A DNA stretch of 64,000 nt, taken from Collinsella tanakaei (GTDB taxonomy: Bacteria > Actinomycetota > Coriobacteriia > Coriobacteriales > Coriobacteriaceae). Both the position numbers and the translations under genes were made by a program. Below are positions 27,183 through 35,531 of the stretch, in pieces. The stretch spans positions 93,756 to 157,755 of the forward strand of contig NZ_JACJKB010000005.1 in NCBI RefSeq assembly GCF_016900375.1, in the 5' to 3' direction. The notes under the pieces are model-generated. The model had not been told where the DNA came from, did not search any database, and worked only from the letters and a program-made list of their open reading frames with translations. Every line of letters begins with the position of its first letter. The stretch's first letter is position 1.

Positions 27183-28589
27183 CTATGCGGCGGCATCCGC
27201 CTCGGGGTCCTTGTACAGGAAGAAGGAGAGTGCGAAGCCGACCAGGCCCGCGATCGCGAACATGATGATGTACTGCAGCGGCTGGTTCAGGCACAGCAGG
27301 ATGCCGAAGATGCCCGTGACGCCCGTTCCCGCGGCAGCGAGACCCACGATGGAGGCGAACATGGCGCCCAGGCCGCCGCCGATGCAGCCGGCGACGAAGG
27401 GCTTGAAGAAGCGCAGGTTCACGCCGAAGATGGCGGGCTCGGTGATGCCCATGAACGCGGAGAGCGAGGAGGGCAAGGCGAGGGAGCGAATCTTGACGTC
27501 GCGGGTCTTGAGGGCAACGGCGAGAGCGGCGCCAGCCTGGCCGATGTTGGCGGCGCTGGCGAGCGGCAGCCAGTAGGTCACGCCGTAGCTCGCGATCTGG
27601 CCGAGGTCGATGGTGGTGTACATCTGGTGGATGCCGGTGACGACGGTCGGTGCGTACAGGGCGCCCATGATGAGGGAGCCGAGGCCGAGCGGCAGGGTGA
27701 GCAGCAGCTGGATGGCGCCGAGGATAGCGTTCTCAGCCCACACGAAGACGGGGCCGACGGCGAGCATGACGATGTAGGCGGTTGCGGCAACGGAAACGAG
27801 CGGGGTCACGAACAGATCGAAGGCCTCGGGCACGACCTTGTGCAGGCGCTTCTCGATAAAGGCGAGGATGCCGGCGGCGATGACGATGGGGATCACGTGC
27901 CCCTGATAGCCGGTCCATTCGATGGAGTACAGGCCGGGGATGACGGTGAAAGTCTGCTGCACGCCCTCAGTGGCCACGGTGTTGGCATTCTGCAGGCCCG
28001 GGTTGATGAGCAGCATGCCGATGACGGCGCCGAGGTATGGATTGGCGCCGAAGGCGCTCGCCGCGGAGTAGCCGATCAGGATCTGCAGGAAGGTGAACGC
28101 CGTGTTGGAGACGAGGTTCAGGATCTGATACCAGGCGTTGTTGGTGTCGAGCGTGATGAAGCCGTTGGAGTCCATGAACGACAGCGCGCTCATGATGCCC
28201 AGCAGCAGGCCGGAGGCCACGATGGCGGGAATGATGGGCACGAAGACATCGCCCAGCAGCTTGATGGCGCGCATGAACGGGTTCTTCTGCTGCTCGGCTG
28301 CGGCGGCCTTGGCCTCGGCCTTGGTGGCTGCGGTGATGTTGCCAAGGCGGATGAACTCGTCGTAGACCTTGTTGACGGTGCCGGTGCCGTAGATCACCTG
28401 CAGCTGGCCGGAAGCCTGGAAGTTGCCCTTCGCGCCGTCGGCGTTGTCGACGGCCTGCTGGTCGATCTTACTGTTGTCGGCAATGACCAGGCGCAGGCGG
28501 GTGGCGCAGTGCGCGGCGGATACGACGTTTTCTGGACCGCCGACTGCGTCTAGGATCTCTTGGGCGGCTTTGGTGTAATCAAGTGCCAT
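27183..28589 (-). CDS. scrA: PTS sucrose-type EIIBC component
   Basis: The 468-residue protein has an N-terminal EIIB domain with the phosphorylated Cys28 in AAHCATRLRLV and a C-terminal EIIC domain with about ten membrane segments, including GITEPAIFGVNLRF. It imports and phosphorylates a sugar, by neighbourhood sucrose. No EIIA domain is fused, so a separate or shared EIIA is required and none of the glucose type is in this window. The ATG at 28589 follows GAGGGA; a longer frame to 28673 would run into the operator region. It is followed by scrB. Confidence 0.92.
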   Translation of the reverse strand: MALDYTKAAQEILDAVGGPENVVSAAHCATRLRLVIADNSKIDQQAVDNADGAKGNFQASGQLQVIYGTGTVNKVYDEFIRLGNITAATKAEAKAAAAEQQKNPFMRAIKLLGDVFVPIIPAIVASGLLLGIMSALSFMDSNGFITLDTNNAWYQILNLVSNTAFTFLQILIGYSAASAFGANPYLGAVIGMLLINPGLQNANTVATEGVQQTFTVIPGLYSIEWTGYQGHVIPIVIAAGILAFIEKRLHKVVPEAFDLFVTPLVSVAATAYIVMLAVGPVFVWAENAILGAIQLLLTLPLGLGSLIMGALYAPTVVTGIHQMYTTIDLGQIASYGVTYWLPLASAANIGQAGAALAVALKTRDVKIRSLALPSSLSAFMGITEPAIFGVNLRFFKPFVAGCIGGGLGAMFASIVGLAAAGTGVTGIFGILLCLNQPLQYIIMFAIAGLVGFALSFFLYKDPEADAAA

Positions 28590-28612
28590 GGTATCCCTCT
28601 CTCCTCGTCCAC

Positions 28613-28697
28613 ATGAGAATGTTCTCATATGGAATCGTTCCCACACACTGAGTAATAGCGCAAATTCGTGCATCGCAGGAATGTGAGAACGATTTCA
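28613..28697 (-). promoter_or_regulatory. LacI-type operators upstream of the sucrose genes
   Basis: ATGAGAATGTTCTCAT at 28613-28628 is an inverted repeat with a 2-bp centre, and TGAGAACGATTTCA at 28684-28697 is a second, less symmetric site; a third partial site, GGAATCGTTCC, lies between. Their TGAGAA half-site fits LacI/GalR regulators of sucrose genes, and the divergently placed LacI gene is nearby. The centres are 70 bp apart, so looping is possible. Confidence 0.6.
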
Positions 28698-28723
28698 GTT
28701 GTGAGCGGTAGCAAATCGTCGGT

Positions 28724-28807
28724 GAACGTCCGACAGGATGGGGCCGGGTTCGAACTTGTCGCCGACAAGTTCGAACCCGGCCCCATCCCGTCGGTTAGCG
28801 GACGTTC
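28724..28807. repeat. Large palindrome of the CGACA(A/G)GATGGGGCC family
   Basis: The inner arms, GGATGGGGCCGGGTTCGAAC and its continuation to 28763, are perfectly complementary over 26 bp around a single base; the outer GAACGTCCG and CGGACGTTC extend the symmetry to 28724-28807. A single arm recurs at 29040-29071, and relatives lie at 48764, 48998 and 62301. It could form a cruciform or a strong terminator. Confidence 0.85.
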
Positions 28808-28870
28808 CGATCCTCTTGCCCCAGCAGCCGGTCGATGACATATGGCGACCGGACGGTATCAGGTGTTCGG

Positions 28871-29031
28871 TTCTGTTGCAAAAAGCGGGGACTTTGGACG
28901 CTTTGGAAGCACCGAGTTCGCATAAGTGCCGCTTCTACCTGCGCAAACAACGAGGTCAAAAGGGAGCTTGTTTCCGCCCGGGATTTCCAAGTCATCCAAA
29001 GTGGGAACTTTTGGAAAAGCCAACCCCCCCC
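28871..29031 (+). repeat. Dispersed 160-bp element, copy 1
   Basis: This stretch is clearly related to 60631-60790: shared blocks include GGGGACTTTGGACG, CTTCTACCTGCG and CGAGGTCA. The ends are imperfect inverted repeats (TTGCAAAAAG at 28876 against CTTTTGGAA near 29008). It may be a miniature transposable element or a structured RNA. One frame stays open in both copies with a shared FYLRK-RGQKGAC pattern but has no start site. It is bracketed by two palindromic repeats of another family. Confidence 0.7.
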
Positions 29032-29039
29032 CCTCCATA

Positions 29040-29071
29040 CGACAAGTTTGAACCCGGCCCCATCCTGTCGG
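29040..29071. repeat. Single arm of the CGACAGGATGGGGCC repeat
   Basis: Read on the minus strand this is CGACAGGATGGGGCC then GGGTTCAAACTTGTCG, a one-arm copy of the palindrome at 28724-28807 in the opposite orientation and 10 nt before the LacI gene stop. Confidence 0.8.
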
Positions 29072-29080
29072 TGGCTGTTG

Positions 29081-30064
29081 CTAGCGCGTCGAAGCGCGCT
29101 CGACGACCTCGAATCCCATCTTGACCTCACGCGGCACGGAGTCGTTGCCGGTCATGAGGCCCATGAGCATCTTTGCCGCCTCGGCGCCGGAGGTCTTGTA
29201 GTGGTGGTGCACCGTGGTGAGCCGGGGCGTGATCACCTGCGAGAGCTCGCCATCGCCGATGCCGGTGACCTGCACGTCTTCCGGAACGGCGATATCGTGC
29301 TCGCGCAGGTAGGTGAGGGCGCCGTAGGCGATGGAGTCGGTCGCGCACACGAGAGCATCGGTTTCGGGGCGCGCCTGCATGATGGACTCGGCGGCCGTGT
29401 AGCCCGCATCGACGGTGAACTCGGCGACGGCCAGGGCTTCCTCGGGCACCTCGATGCCCGCCGCGGCGCAGGTGTCCATAAAGCCCTTGCGGCGCATGTG
29501 ACCTGCGGCGACGTCCTCTTCCATGACGCCGATGTAGCCAGGGCGCGAGGCATGGCGCAGTGCAAGTTCCGTGATGGCGCAGGCGGCGTCGTAGTCGTCT
29601 TGATGCACGCAGGAGTACCCGGGCAGGTCCTGGTCCAAGATCACGATGGGGACATGCAGGTCCTTCAAGGCGGCTTGGTGCTCGGGCGTGAATACCGTTG
29701 CGATCAGGATGATGCCGTCGACCTGGCGGCGCTCGGTGAACAGCTTCAGAAAGCCGACCTCGCGCGCGGCGTCGTTGTCGGTGTTGGCGAGCAGCACCTG
29801 ATAGCCCGTGTCGTTGAGGACCGATGTGATGCCGGCGACCATGCGCGAGATGGAGGCGGAATTGATCTTGGGGATGATGATGCCCACGACGTCGGTCTTG
29901 CCGGTACGCAGCGTCTTTGCCTGGCGGGAGGGAACGTAGCCGGTCTTGTCGATGACGCGTTTGATCGCAGCTCGTTTCTCCTGCGAAACGTATCCGTTGT
30001 TCAGATACCGCGAAACCGTGGCGCGCGATACGCCGGCCATGCTTGCAATGGTGTTGATATCCAT
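29081..30064 (-). CDS. scrR: LacI-family transcriptional regulator (probable sucrose repressor)
   Basis: The 327-residue protein starts with the LacI helix-turn-helix MDINTIASMAGVSRATVSRY and hinge, then a periplasmic-binding-protein-like effector domain (VVGIIIPKINSASISRMVAG). GGAAGGAG precedes the ATG at 30064; the longer frame to 30187 is not needed. It is upstream of scrA-scrB on the same strand and operators with TGAGAA half-sites sit between, so it most likely represses the sucrose genes, with a sugar or sugar phosphate as inducer. The symbol is by context. Confidence 0.9.
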   Translation of the reverse strand: MDINTIASMAGVSRATVSRYLNNGYVSQEKRAAIKRVIDKTGYVPSRQAKTLRTGKTDVVGIIIPKINSASISRMVAGITSVLNDTGYQVLLANTDNDAAREVGFLKLFTERRQVDGIILIATVFTPEHQAALKDLHVPIVILDQDLPGYSCVHQDDYDAACAITELALRHASRPGYIGVMEEDVAAGHMRRKGFMDTCAAAGIEVPEEALAVAEFTVDAGYTAAESIMQARPETDALVCATDSIAYGALTYLREHDIAVPEDVQVTGIGDGELSQVITPRLTTVHHHYKTSGAEAAKMLMGLMTGNDSVPREVKMGFEVVERASTR

Positions 30065-30260
30065 AACCGCTCCTTCCGTACGCTTCCGATTGTACCGCGA
30101 AGCCTGAGAAGGATTCCATACATCGACTGGTCGTGAAATCGGGATAGGGGCCTTCACATGACATTCTGTTGGGGTTCGTAGCCCCATATGAAAACCTCTG
30201 TCGAACTTCGCGCCGCGAGAGCTTTCTCGCCATCTGTCGATTGACGGGTATAAACAATCG

Positions 30261-30290
30261 TTGCCTGTGTTAAAAAGTTGTCAGTGTTAT
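30261..30290 (+). promoter_or_regulatory. Possible promoter of the MarR gene
   Basis: TTGCCT at 30261-30266 and TGTTAT at 30285-30290 are 18 nt apart in an AT-rich stretch 50-80 nt before the start codon. It is a weak match. Confidence 0.3.
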
Positions 30291-30342
30291 TTGTTTTGTC
30301 GGAAGGCACCGCCGTTATGGCGCTCGCCACGGGAGAGTATGC

Positions 30343-30813
30343 ATGGATTACGAAGAGGCTGCGCGAAAGCTCATAGTCTATTCGCAGGGGTTGGCGAAGG
30401 GATCACTCGGGACCGCTCGCTCACTTGCTGTGGGCGAATCCCCCGTGTTGCAGTACCTATCCGATAATCAAGAGGAATTCAATCCGTCGACCCTGGCCGA
30501 CAAATTGGGCTATACGCGCCCCCGTATGACGCGCATTCTTGATGCGCTGGTGGAGAAGGGCTATGTCTCTCGCCGCAATGACGATCAGGATCGCCGTAAG
30601 GTGCTCGTGCGTGTGACCGAGGAGGGCATCGAGCATGCTAAACGCCAAGGTGATGGCAGCGTAGCCGCTGTTGCGTCGCAGCTGCAGGCGCTCGGTGGCG
30701 AAAACGCGGCGGAGCTCGTGTCGGTGCTCGAGAAGGCGTACAGCATCACGTATGATCGCGAGAACGTGATCAGCGGCGAGCCGAAATCCAAGCGAAAGAA
30801 GCAGAGATCGTAG
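30343..30813 (+). CDS. MarR-family transcriptional regulator
   Basis: The 156-residue protein has a winged helix-turn-helix (STLADKLGYTRPRMTRILDA) followed by the wing VSRRNDDQDRRKVLVRVTEEG, the MarR signature. The ATG at 30343 follows GGGAGAG. The C-terminus is very basic (KSKRKKQRS). It is transcribed alone, ending at the terminator at 30849, and precedes the mannose-family PTS operon by about 400 nt, so it is a candidate for its regulator, though LacI- or LevR-type control is more usual for such systems. Confidence 0.88.
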   Translation: MDYEEAARKLIVYSQGLAKGSLGTARSLAVGESPVLQYLSDNQEEFNPSTLADKLGYTRPRMTRILDALVEKGYVSRRNDDQDRRKVLVRVTEEGIEHAKRQGDGSVAAVASQLQALGGENAAELVSVLEKAYSITYDRENVISGEPKSKRKKQRS

Positions 30814-30848
30814 GGAAGCCCGCTGCATTCTCGATATGCTGACAGATG

Positions 30849-30900
30849 CGCGCTCGTTGCGGAGATGGTGTGCCCCACACGCAGCGAGCGCGTTATTCGT
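30849..30900 (+). terminator. Terminator of the MarR gene
   Basis: CGCGCTCGTTGCG at 30849-30861 pairs with CGCAGCGAGCGCG at 30880-30892 with one G-U pair, followed by TTATTCGTT. Confidence 0.8.
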
Positions 30901-30974
30901 TGCACCCATTGCGATGGTTGTCACTTGGCGTTACAGCTTCTAGGGCAACATCTTAGCCAGATGATATAGGAAAA

Positions 30975-31056
30975 TACCGCTTACCGGCGATTTCCTACCG
31001 TTTGGTTTCAAGACAGAATAGTTAATACCGTTAACGGGATGATGAGGTACCGTTCG
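30975..31056 (+). promoter_or_regulatory. Array of four TACCG(C/T)T sites upstream of the PTS operon
   Basis: TACCGCTTA, TACCGTTTG, TACCGTTAA and TACCGTTCG start at 30975, 30996, 31026 and 31048, spacings of 21, 30 and 22 bp, so all lie on nearly the same face of the helix. Two copies are embedded in palindromes (CCGTTAACGG and TACCGTTCGCCGGTA). The array is in the AT-rich leader region of the PTS operon and looks like a regulator-binding array. Confidence 0.5.
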
Positions 31057-31137
31057 CCGGTAATAATCTCAACACGATATAGTTAACAGCAATAATTATT
31101 TCGCCAATCATCAACGGGCGATATCCGACGTGTGATG

Positions 31138-31172
31138 TGGGCAAGGCCGCGTGCAACCCGCGGCCTTGCCCA
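31138..31172 (+). promoter_or_regulatory. Strong hairpin in the PTS operon leader
   Basis: TGGGCAAGGCCGCG at 31138-31151 pairs perfectly with CGCGGCCTTGCCCA at 31159-31172. There is no U tract, so it is more likely a leader structure or mRNA stabiliser than a terminator; it ends 57 nt before the EIIA start. Confidence 0.55.
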
Positions 31173-31229
31173 CGAGGCATGCAATACGGTGATGCCGCGA
31201 ACAGTGGATTGAGAGAAAGGCGGAAGGCG

Positions 31230-31661
31230 ATGCGTTATTTGGTTTTGGTAAGTCACGAAACACTTGCCCAGGGCGTCCACAGCGTTCTCAAGATGCTGAT
31301 GGGAGAGAATCCGCGGGTGCTGAGCACCAGCCTGGAGGACGGCATGGGTGCTGACGACTTCACGGGTCGATTCCGTGAGATGGTTTCTGCTATTGGCGAG
31401 CAGGATGAGATCGTCCTGCTGGGCGATATCGCTGGCGGTTCTCCGCTCACGCTGTCTATGAACGTGCTGCAGGAGCGCGGGCTGCTGTCTTCTGCGGTCG
31501 TGTTCGGCGGCATGAACCTGCCCATGGCCATCGCCGCGCTTATGAAGCTCGACGCTGCGGATTCCGCCGATATCCGCGTCGAGATCGCTAACGAGGGCCG
31601 CTCGGGTGTTCGCGAGCTCGAGGTTTCCGGAGCGGACGAGGACGAAGACGAGGACCTTTAG
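31230..31661 (+). CDS. PTS mannose/fructose/sorbose-family EIIA
   Basis: The 143-residue protein has the EIIA-Man fold: His9 in LVLVSHETLAQGV is the phosphorylated residue, and LLGDIAGGSPLTLSMNVL follows. The C-terminus is strikingly acidic (GADEDEDEDL). GGAAGG precedes the ATG at 31230. It is the first gene of an EIIA-EIIB-EIIC-EIID operon and passes phosphate from HPr to the separate EIIB. The sugar is not identifiable from sequence. Confidence 0.93.
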   Translation: MRYLVLVSHETLAQGVHSVLKMLMGENPRVLSTSLEDGMGADDFTGRFREMVSAIGEQDEIVLLGDIAGGSPLTLSMNVLQERGLLSSAVVFGGMNLPMAIAALMKLDAADSADIRVEIANEGRSGVRELEVSGADEDEDEDL

Positions 31662-31750
31662 GACCGGAGGCCTGTCACGGGTGTGTCCCGGTATCCAGGC
31701 AATTTTCGAGATAGATCAAGGCGTTAATCATCACAAGGGAAGGATGCAAG

Positions 31751-32245
31751 ATGATTTCATTCGTACGTATCGATGACCGCATGATCCATGGTCAGACCGT
31801 GACGCGTTGGGCGGTGGAGTATCCCTGCGACGGCATCATCGCCGTGAACGATGCCGCCGCTTCGAACCCGGTGCTCAAGAGCGCCTATAAGAGCGCGGCG
31901 CCAGATAAGAAGACGTTCGTGTGGACTATGGACCATTTCAAGGAGAAGGCGGATACCGTCCTTTCGAGCAAGACCCGCTATTTCCTTATCACCAAGAACC
32001 CGCTTGATATGGCAGAGATCCTTGTAGATTTCGGCTTTGTGCCCGATGACGTGAAGACCGTCATCGTGGGACCCTGCAACGATCGTCCTGGTGCGGTGAA
32101 GCTGGGCAACAACCAGTCCATCACGCAGGAGGAGGCCGATGCGCTGGAGCGCATTTCCAAGGCGGGCTATACCGTTGATTTCCGTCTCATTCCCGACAAG
32201 GGCATCGGTTCGTGGGATAAGTTCCGCGGACAGTTCGGTTACTAA
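31751..32245 (+). CDS. PTS mannose/fructose/sorbose-family EIIB
   Basis: The 164-residue protein starts MISFVRIDDRMIHGQTVTRW; His13 in RMIHGQ is the phosphorylated residue of this family. The start follows AAGGGAAGG. It is separated from EIIA by 89 nt and from EIIC by 87 nt, the latter gap carrying a small hairpin, so the dosage of soluble and membrane parts may be adjusted after transcription. Confidence 0.95.
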   Translation: MISFVRIDDRMIHGQTVTRWAVEYPCDGIIAVNDAAASNPVLKSAYKSAAPDKKTFVWTMDHFKEKADTVLSSKTRYFLITKNPLDMAEILVDFGFVPDDVKTVIVGPCNDRPGAVKLGNNQSITQEEADALERISKAGYTVDFRLIPDKGIGSWDKFRGQFGY

Positions 32246-32257
32246 TCTCGGTTCTTT

Positions 32258-32277
32258 TCCGTCCGTGTCTGGACGGA
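32258..32277 (+). promoter_or_regulatory. Intercistronic hairpin between EIIB and EIIC genes
   Basis: TCCGTCC at 32258-32264 pairs with GGACGGA at 32271-32277 around a 6-nt loop. It may stabilise or process the operon mRNA. Confidence 0.4.
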
Positions 32278-32332
32278 TGAACACCTCCATCGCCCTAAGG
32301 ATGCGGGGCAAGTTATGTGAAAGGTGGTACGT

Positions 32333-33193
32333 ATGACAGTCAATGTTTTTCAGGCGGCGCTGCTGGGCTTGTTTGCCTGCCTGGCCTCGATGCCCGGCAT
32401 GGGAGGCACCTCGATCGGTAACTACACGTTGGGACGTCCGCTGGTTGCCGGTCTGATCGTCGGCCTTATCTTGGGCAACGTGACGCTTGGCATCATCGTC
32501 GGTGCGGCGATCCAGGTCGTCTACATCGCGCTGGTGACCCCGGGCGGAACCGTTTCCGCCGATGTCCGCGCGGCCTGCTATATCGGTATCCCGCTGGCCA
32601 TGATGGCGATTAACGCTCAGGGTCTCGACCCCAACAGCACCGATGCTTCCGCTCTCGCCACCACGCTCGGTGCGACCTGCGGCACCCTGGGCGCCATCCT
32701 CTTCTACGGCACCGCCACCATCAACCTGGTGTGGCAGTCCATCGGCTGGAAGGCCCTGGAGAACGGCCAGACCCACAAGCTCTACGTTGTCGACATGGTG
32801 CTCCCCTGGATCTCGCACATCATCTGCTCGTTCATCCCGACGTTCGTCATCGTGTACTTCGGCCAGGATATGGTCGACGTGATCATGGGTAGCCTGCCCA
32901 TGGACGGCCTGCCCATGAAGACCCTGTTCGCGGTCGGCTCGCTGCTGCCCTGCGTCGGTATCGCGATCCTGCTCAAGCAGGTCATCTCCAAGCCCACCGA
33001 TTTCCTGACGTTCTTTTTCGGCTTCACGCTTGCTGCCGTTCTCGGCTGCAACCTGATCGCCTGCTCCGTCATCGCCTGCTTCTTCGCGCTGATCAACTTC
33101 CAGATCTCCACGATCAACAGCAAGCTGGCGCATGTGGGTACGTCCGGTTCGCTTACCGCCGGCTCCGATGATGACGATGAGGAGGATATCTAA
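32333..33193 (+). CDS. PTS mannose/sorbose-family EIIC
   Basis: The 286-residue membrane protein belongs to the sorbose-type EIIC family: it has GMGGTSIGNYTLGRPLVAG near the N-terminus, many membrane segments and a short acidic tail (SDDDDEEDI). The ATG at 32333 is 6 nt after AAAGGTGG; a GTG at 32324 overlaps the ribosome binding site and is less likely. With EIID it forms the sugar channel. It ends two nucleotides before the EIID gene. Confidence 0.94.
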   Translation: MTVNVFQAALLGLFACLASMPGMGGTSIGNYTLGRPLVAGLIVGLILGNVTLGIIVGAAIQVVYIALVTPGGTVSADVRAACYIGIPLAMMAINAQGLDPNSTDASALATTLGATCGTLGAILFYGTATINLVWQSIGWKALENGQTHKLYVVDMVLPWISHIICSFIPTFVIVYFGQDMVDVIMGSLPMDGLPMKTLFAVGSLLPCVGIAILLKQVISKPTDFLTFFFGFTLAAVLGCNLIACSVIACFFALINFQISTINSKLAHVGTSGSLTAGSDDDDEEDI

Positions 33194-33195
33194 TC

Positions 33196-34032
33196 ATGGC
33201 TGACTACAGCAAAAAGGTTTCCAAGAAGGCTTTGGCCAAGTCCTTCCGCAATTGGTACTACGGCCACCTGACCTGCTTCTCGCAGGAGCACATGCAGACG
33301 TTCGGCTATCTCGTCTCCATGCTGCCGATTGTCGAGGACCTGTACGAGAAGAAGGACGACCAGGTCAAGGCGCTCAAGACTTACTCCGCGTTCTTCAACA
33401 CCGAGCCGCAGATCGGCTCCATGATCGTCGGCGTGACGGTCGGTCTCGAGGAGGCCCGCGCCAACGGCGAGGCCATCGACGACGAGACCATCAACGGCAT
33501 CCGCGCCGGTCTGATGGGTCCCTTGGCCGGCATCGGCGACTCGCTTATCGTCGGTACGCTGATCCCGATTCTTTTGGGCATCGCACTCGGTCTGTCGCAG
33601 GGTGGCTCTGTGCTCGGCCCGATCTTCTACATCGTCGTGTGGAACCTCTTGGCATTTTTCGGTATGCGCTTTGCGTTCTATACGGGCTATGACTTGGGCG
33701 GCGCTGCGGTCGAGGCACTCGTCGGCCCTAACGCTACCGCGCTGCGCGACTCCATCGTCATGATCGGCACCATGGTCATCGGCGCCGTCGCGGCGACGTG
33801 GGTCTCCATCACCACTGCGCTCGAGCTTCCCGGTGGCGGCACGCTCCAGGGTACGCTCGACGGCGTCTTCCCCAAGCTTCTGCCGCTCATCTTCACCATC
33901 TTCTGCTGGTGGCTCATGGCTAAGAAGAAAATCAGCCCCATCATCACGATGCTCATTCTCCTTGCCATCGCGTTCGTTGGCGCGGCAGTCGGCTTCTTCG
34001 GTGCCGCTACGATCGCAGCGCCCACCGCGTAA
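33196..34032 (+). CDS. PTS mannose-family EIID
   Basis: The 278-residue protein has the EIID features: RNWYYGHLTCFSQEHMQTFG near the start, FFNTEPQIGSMIVGVTVGLEE, LMGPLAGIGDSLIVGTL, and C-terminal membrane segments. It pairs with EIIC in the membrane. It starts two nucleotides after the EIIC stop, which implies translational coupling. Confidence 0.95.
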   Translation: MADYSKKVSKKALAKSFRNWYYGHLTCFSQEHMQTFGYLVSMLPIVEDLYEKKDDQVKALKTYSAFFNTEPQIGSMIVGVTVGLEEARANGEAIDDETINGIRAGLMGPLAGIGDSLIVGTLIPILLGIALGLSQGGSVLGPIFYIVVWNLLAFFGMRFAFYTGYDLGGAAVEALVGPNATALRDSIVMIGTMVIGAVAATWVSITTALELPGGGTLQGTLDGVFPKLLPLIFTIFCWWLMAKKKISPIITMLILLAIAFVGAAVGFFGAATIAAPTA

Positions 34033-34064
34033 GGCGCGAGCGCTATCGTCGTAGGTCAGCTATA

Positions 34065-34097
34065 CGGGGATACGGGCGCCTCCACGCCCGCATCCCG
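34065..34097 (+). promoter_or_regulatory. Hairpin between the EIID gene and the small membrane protein gene
   Basis: CGGGGATACGGGCG pairs with CGCCCGCATCCCG with one mismatch around a short loop. It lacks a U tract, so partial termination or processing is possible. Confidence 0.45.
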
Positions 34098-34120
34098 CTC
34101 GAATTTCTAAGGAGTTCTCC

Positions 34121-34486
34121 ATGCTTACGCCCCTTGATACGTCCGGTTGGAGCCGTGCCGACATCATGCGCGAGGCCCGCATGCAGTCCGGAGCGCTCGC
34201 GCGGCTCGGTGTCTGGAAGAGGCTTGCGTATTCGCTTGTGGCCATCGGGTTCATCTTGGGGCTTTGGGGGACCAACGCCGCCCAGGGCATCGCCGTGACC
34301 ATCGGGATTGCATGCTTGGTGGTCGGTGTCCCCGCTTCGATCGTGCTTACCGTAGGCATCAACCGTGGCAAGCGCAACGTCGAGAACATGCTCACCGATG
34401 CAGGGGTCGATGTGCAGGAGCTGTTGCGTCCGCGAAGCAAAAAGGACGCGGACGCGGCGAAGCGGGCGGGAGCCAGGAACTCATAA
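34121..34486 (+). CDS. Small two-helix membrane protein in the PTS operon
   Basis: The 121-residue product has a soluble N-terminus, two hydrophobic segments (LAYSLVAIGFILGLWG and GIAVTIGIACLVVGVPASIV) and a basic C-terminal tail (RPRSKKDADAAKRAGARNS). TAAGGAG precedes the ATG. It lies 88 nt after the EIID gene. I do not recognise the family; position suggests a PTS-associated membrane protein. Confidence 0.7.
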   Translation: MLTPLDTSGWSRADIMREARMQSGALARLGVWKRLAYSLVAIGFILGLWGTNAAQGIAVTIGIACLVVGVPASIVLTVGINRGKRNVENMLTDAGVDVQELLRPRSKKDADAAKRAGARNS

Positions 34487-34495
34487 GGGCCTCCT

Positions 34496-34536
34496 CGGGG
34501 GCGTTCGCGCAGGGCATGGCTGCGGGAGCGCCCCCG
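34496..34536 (+). terminator. Probable terminator of the PTS operon
   Basis: CGGGGGCG at 34496-34503 pairs with CGCCCCCG at 34529-34536, with further partial pairing (GCAG/CTGC) inside. The tail is not T-rich. Confidence 0.5.
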
Positions 34537-34582
34537 TTCAGATAGATGCCCGTCTTCTTTTGAATGAGGAGGGATTTGCGCA

Positions 34583-35410
34583 ATGAACTATGCGCACGCT
34601 CACGATATCCGTATCGTATTCACCGATGTTGACGGTACGCTGCTCGATGCCGAGCACCGGGTGATTCCCGCGTCGTGCTCAACCGTGCAGGCGCTTGTTG
34701 GGTTGGGGATTCCCTTTGTACTCGTGTCGGCACGCATGCCCGAAGGTCTTACGACCATTCAGCGCGCTATGGGCTTTTCGGGCCCGCTCATCTGCTACGG
34801 AGGGGCGTATGTACTCGATGAGGAGGGTAACGAGCTGCTGAGCCATCCCATCGACTTGGAGACCGCGTGCGAGATCAAGGCGTTTCTCGATGCGGAGTTT
34901 CCGCATCTGTGCTGCTCGGAATATGGGTTCCATACATGGGCGTGCGATGACGACAGCGATCCGCGCATCCAGAACGAGGAACGCATCACCACGCTCAAGG
35001 CGCAGTGTGTCGACATGCGCACCGCGTTCGACGAGCGGGGCATCCATAAGTTTCTCCTCATGGGAGACCCCGACGATATCGAGCGCGCCGAGCACGATAT
35101 CGCGCAAGCATATCCCCAGCTTACAGTTGCGCGCTCCTCTGCAACGCTTTGCGAGGTGACAAGCGGTGCCGCATCCAAGGCCGAAGGTGTAGAGGTGGTT
35201 TGCGACCATCTTGGGATTTCGATCGACAACGCGGTGGCGTTTGGCGATGGTCGCAACGATATCGACATGCTCGTCGCAGTGCCTAATAGCTACGCCATGG
35301 CCAACGCGCCAGAGGAGGTCATCATGCATGCCGCGCACGTGACAGATTATTCCAATGCGGAAAACGGCGTTGCGCTGACCCTCATGGAGCTGATGATGAA
35401 TCGCCAGTAG
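34583..35410 (+). CDS. HAD-superfamily Cof-type phosphatase
   Basis: The 275-residue protein has HAD motif I FTDVDGTLLD, motif II VLVSARMPEG, and the C-terminal GDGRNDIDML and MANAPEEV motifs typical of the Cof/type IIB subfamily that dephosphorylates sugar phosphates and related metabolites. GAGGAGGG precedes the ATG. It follows the PTS operon, so it may dephosphorylate the imported sugar phosphate, but this class is promiscuous. Confidence 0.93.
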   Translation: MNYAHAHDIRIVFTDVDGTLLDAEHRVIPASCSTVQALVGLGIPFVLVSARMPEGLTTIQRAMGFSGPLICYGGAYVLDEEGNELLSHPIDLETACEIKAFLDAEFPHLCCSEYGFHTWACDDDSDPRIQNEERITTLKAQCVDMRTAFDERGIHKFLLMGDPDDIERAEHDIAQAYPQLTVARSSATLCEVTSGAASKAEGVEVVCDHLGISIDNAVAFGDGRNDIDMLVAVPNSYAMANAPEEVIMHAAHVTDYSNAENGVALTLMELMMNRQ

Positions 35411-35436
35411 GTCCTTGCAGCGACAGCTTTGCCAAC

Positions 35437-35488
35437 GGGGGCGTGCCGCCTTCGGTCGACGTGATTCGACCGAAGGCGGCACGCCCCC
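35437..35488. terminator. Very strong hairpin between HAD and UvrA-like genes
   Basis: Bases 35437-35459 (starting GGGGGCGTGCCGCC) pair perfectly over 23 bp with 35466-35488 around a 6-nt loop. There is no T tract, but the stability suggests a terminator, possibly bidirectional. Confidence 0.7.
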
Positions 35489-35531
35489 CATATGCGCTCT
35501 ATACTTGATTCGTCACAAAGGAGGAGAGCCC

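Noticed and set aside
28738..29124. 128-residue open frame across the repeats before the LacI gene
   Set aside because: It starts inside a palindrome and runs through a dispersed repeat, with no ribosome binding site; only a short pattern is shared with the other copy.
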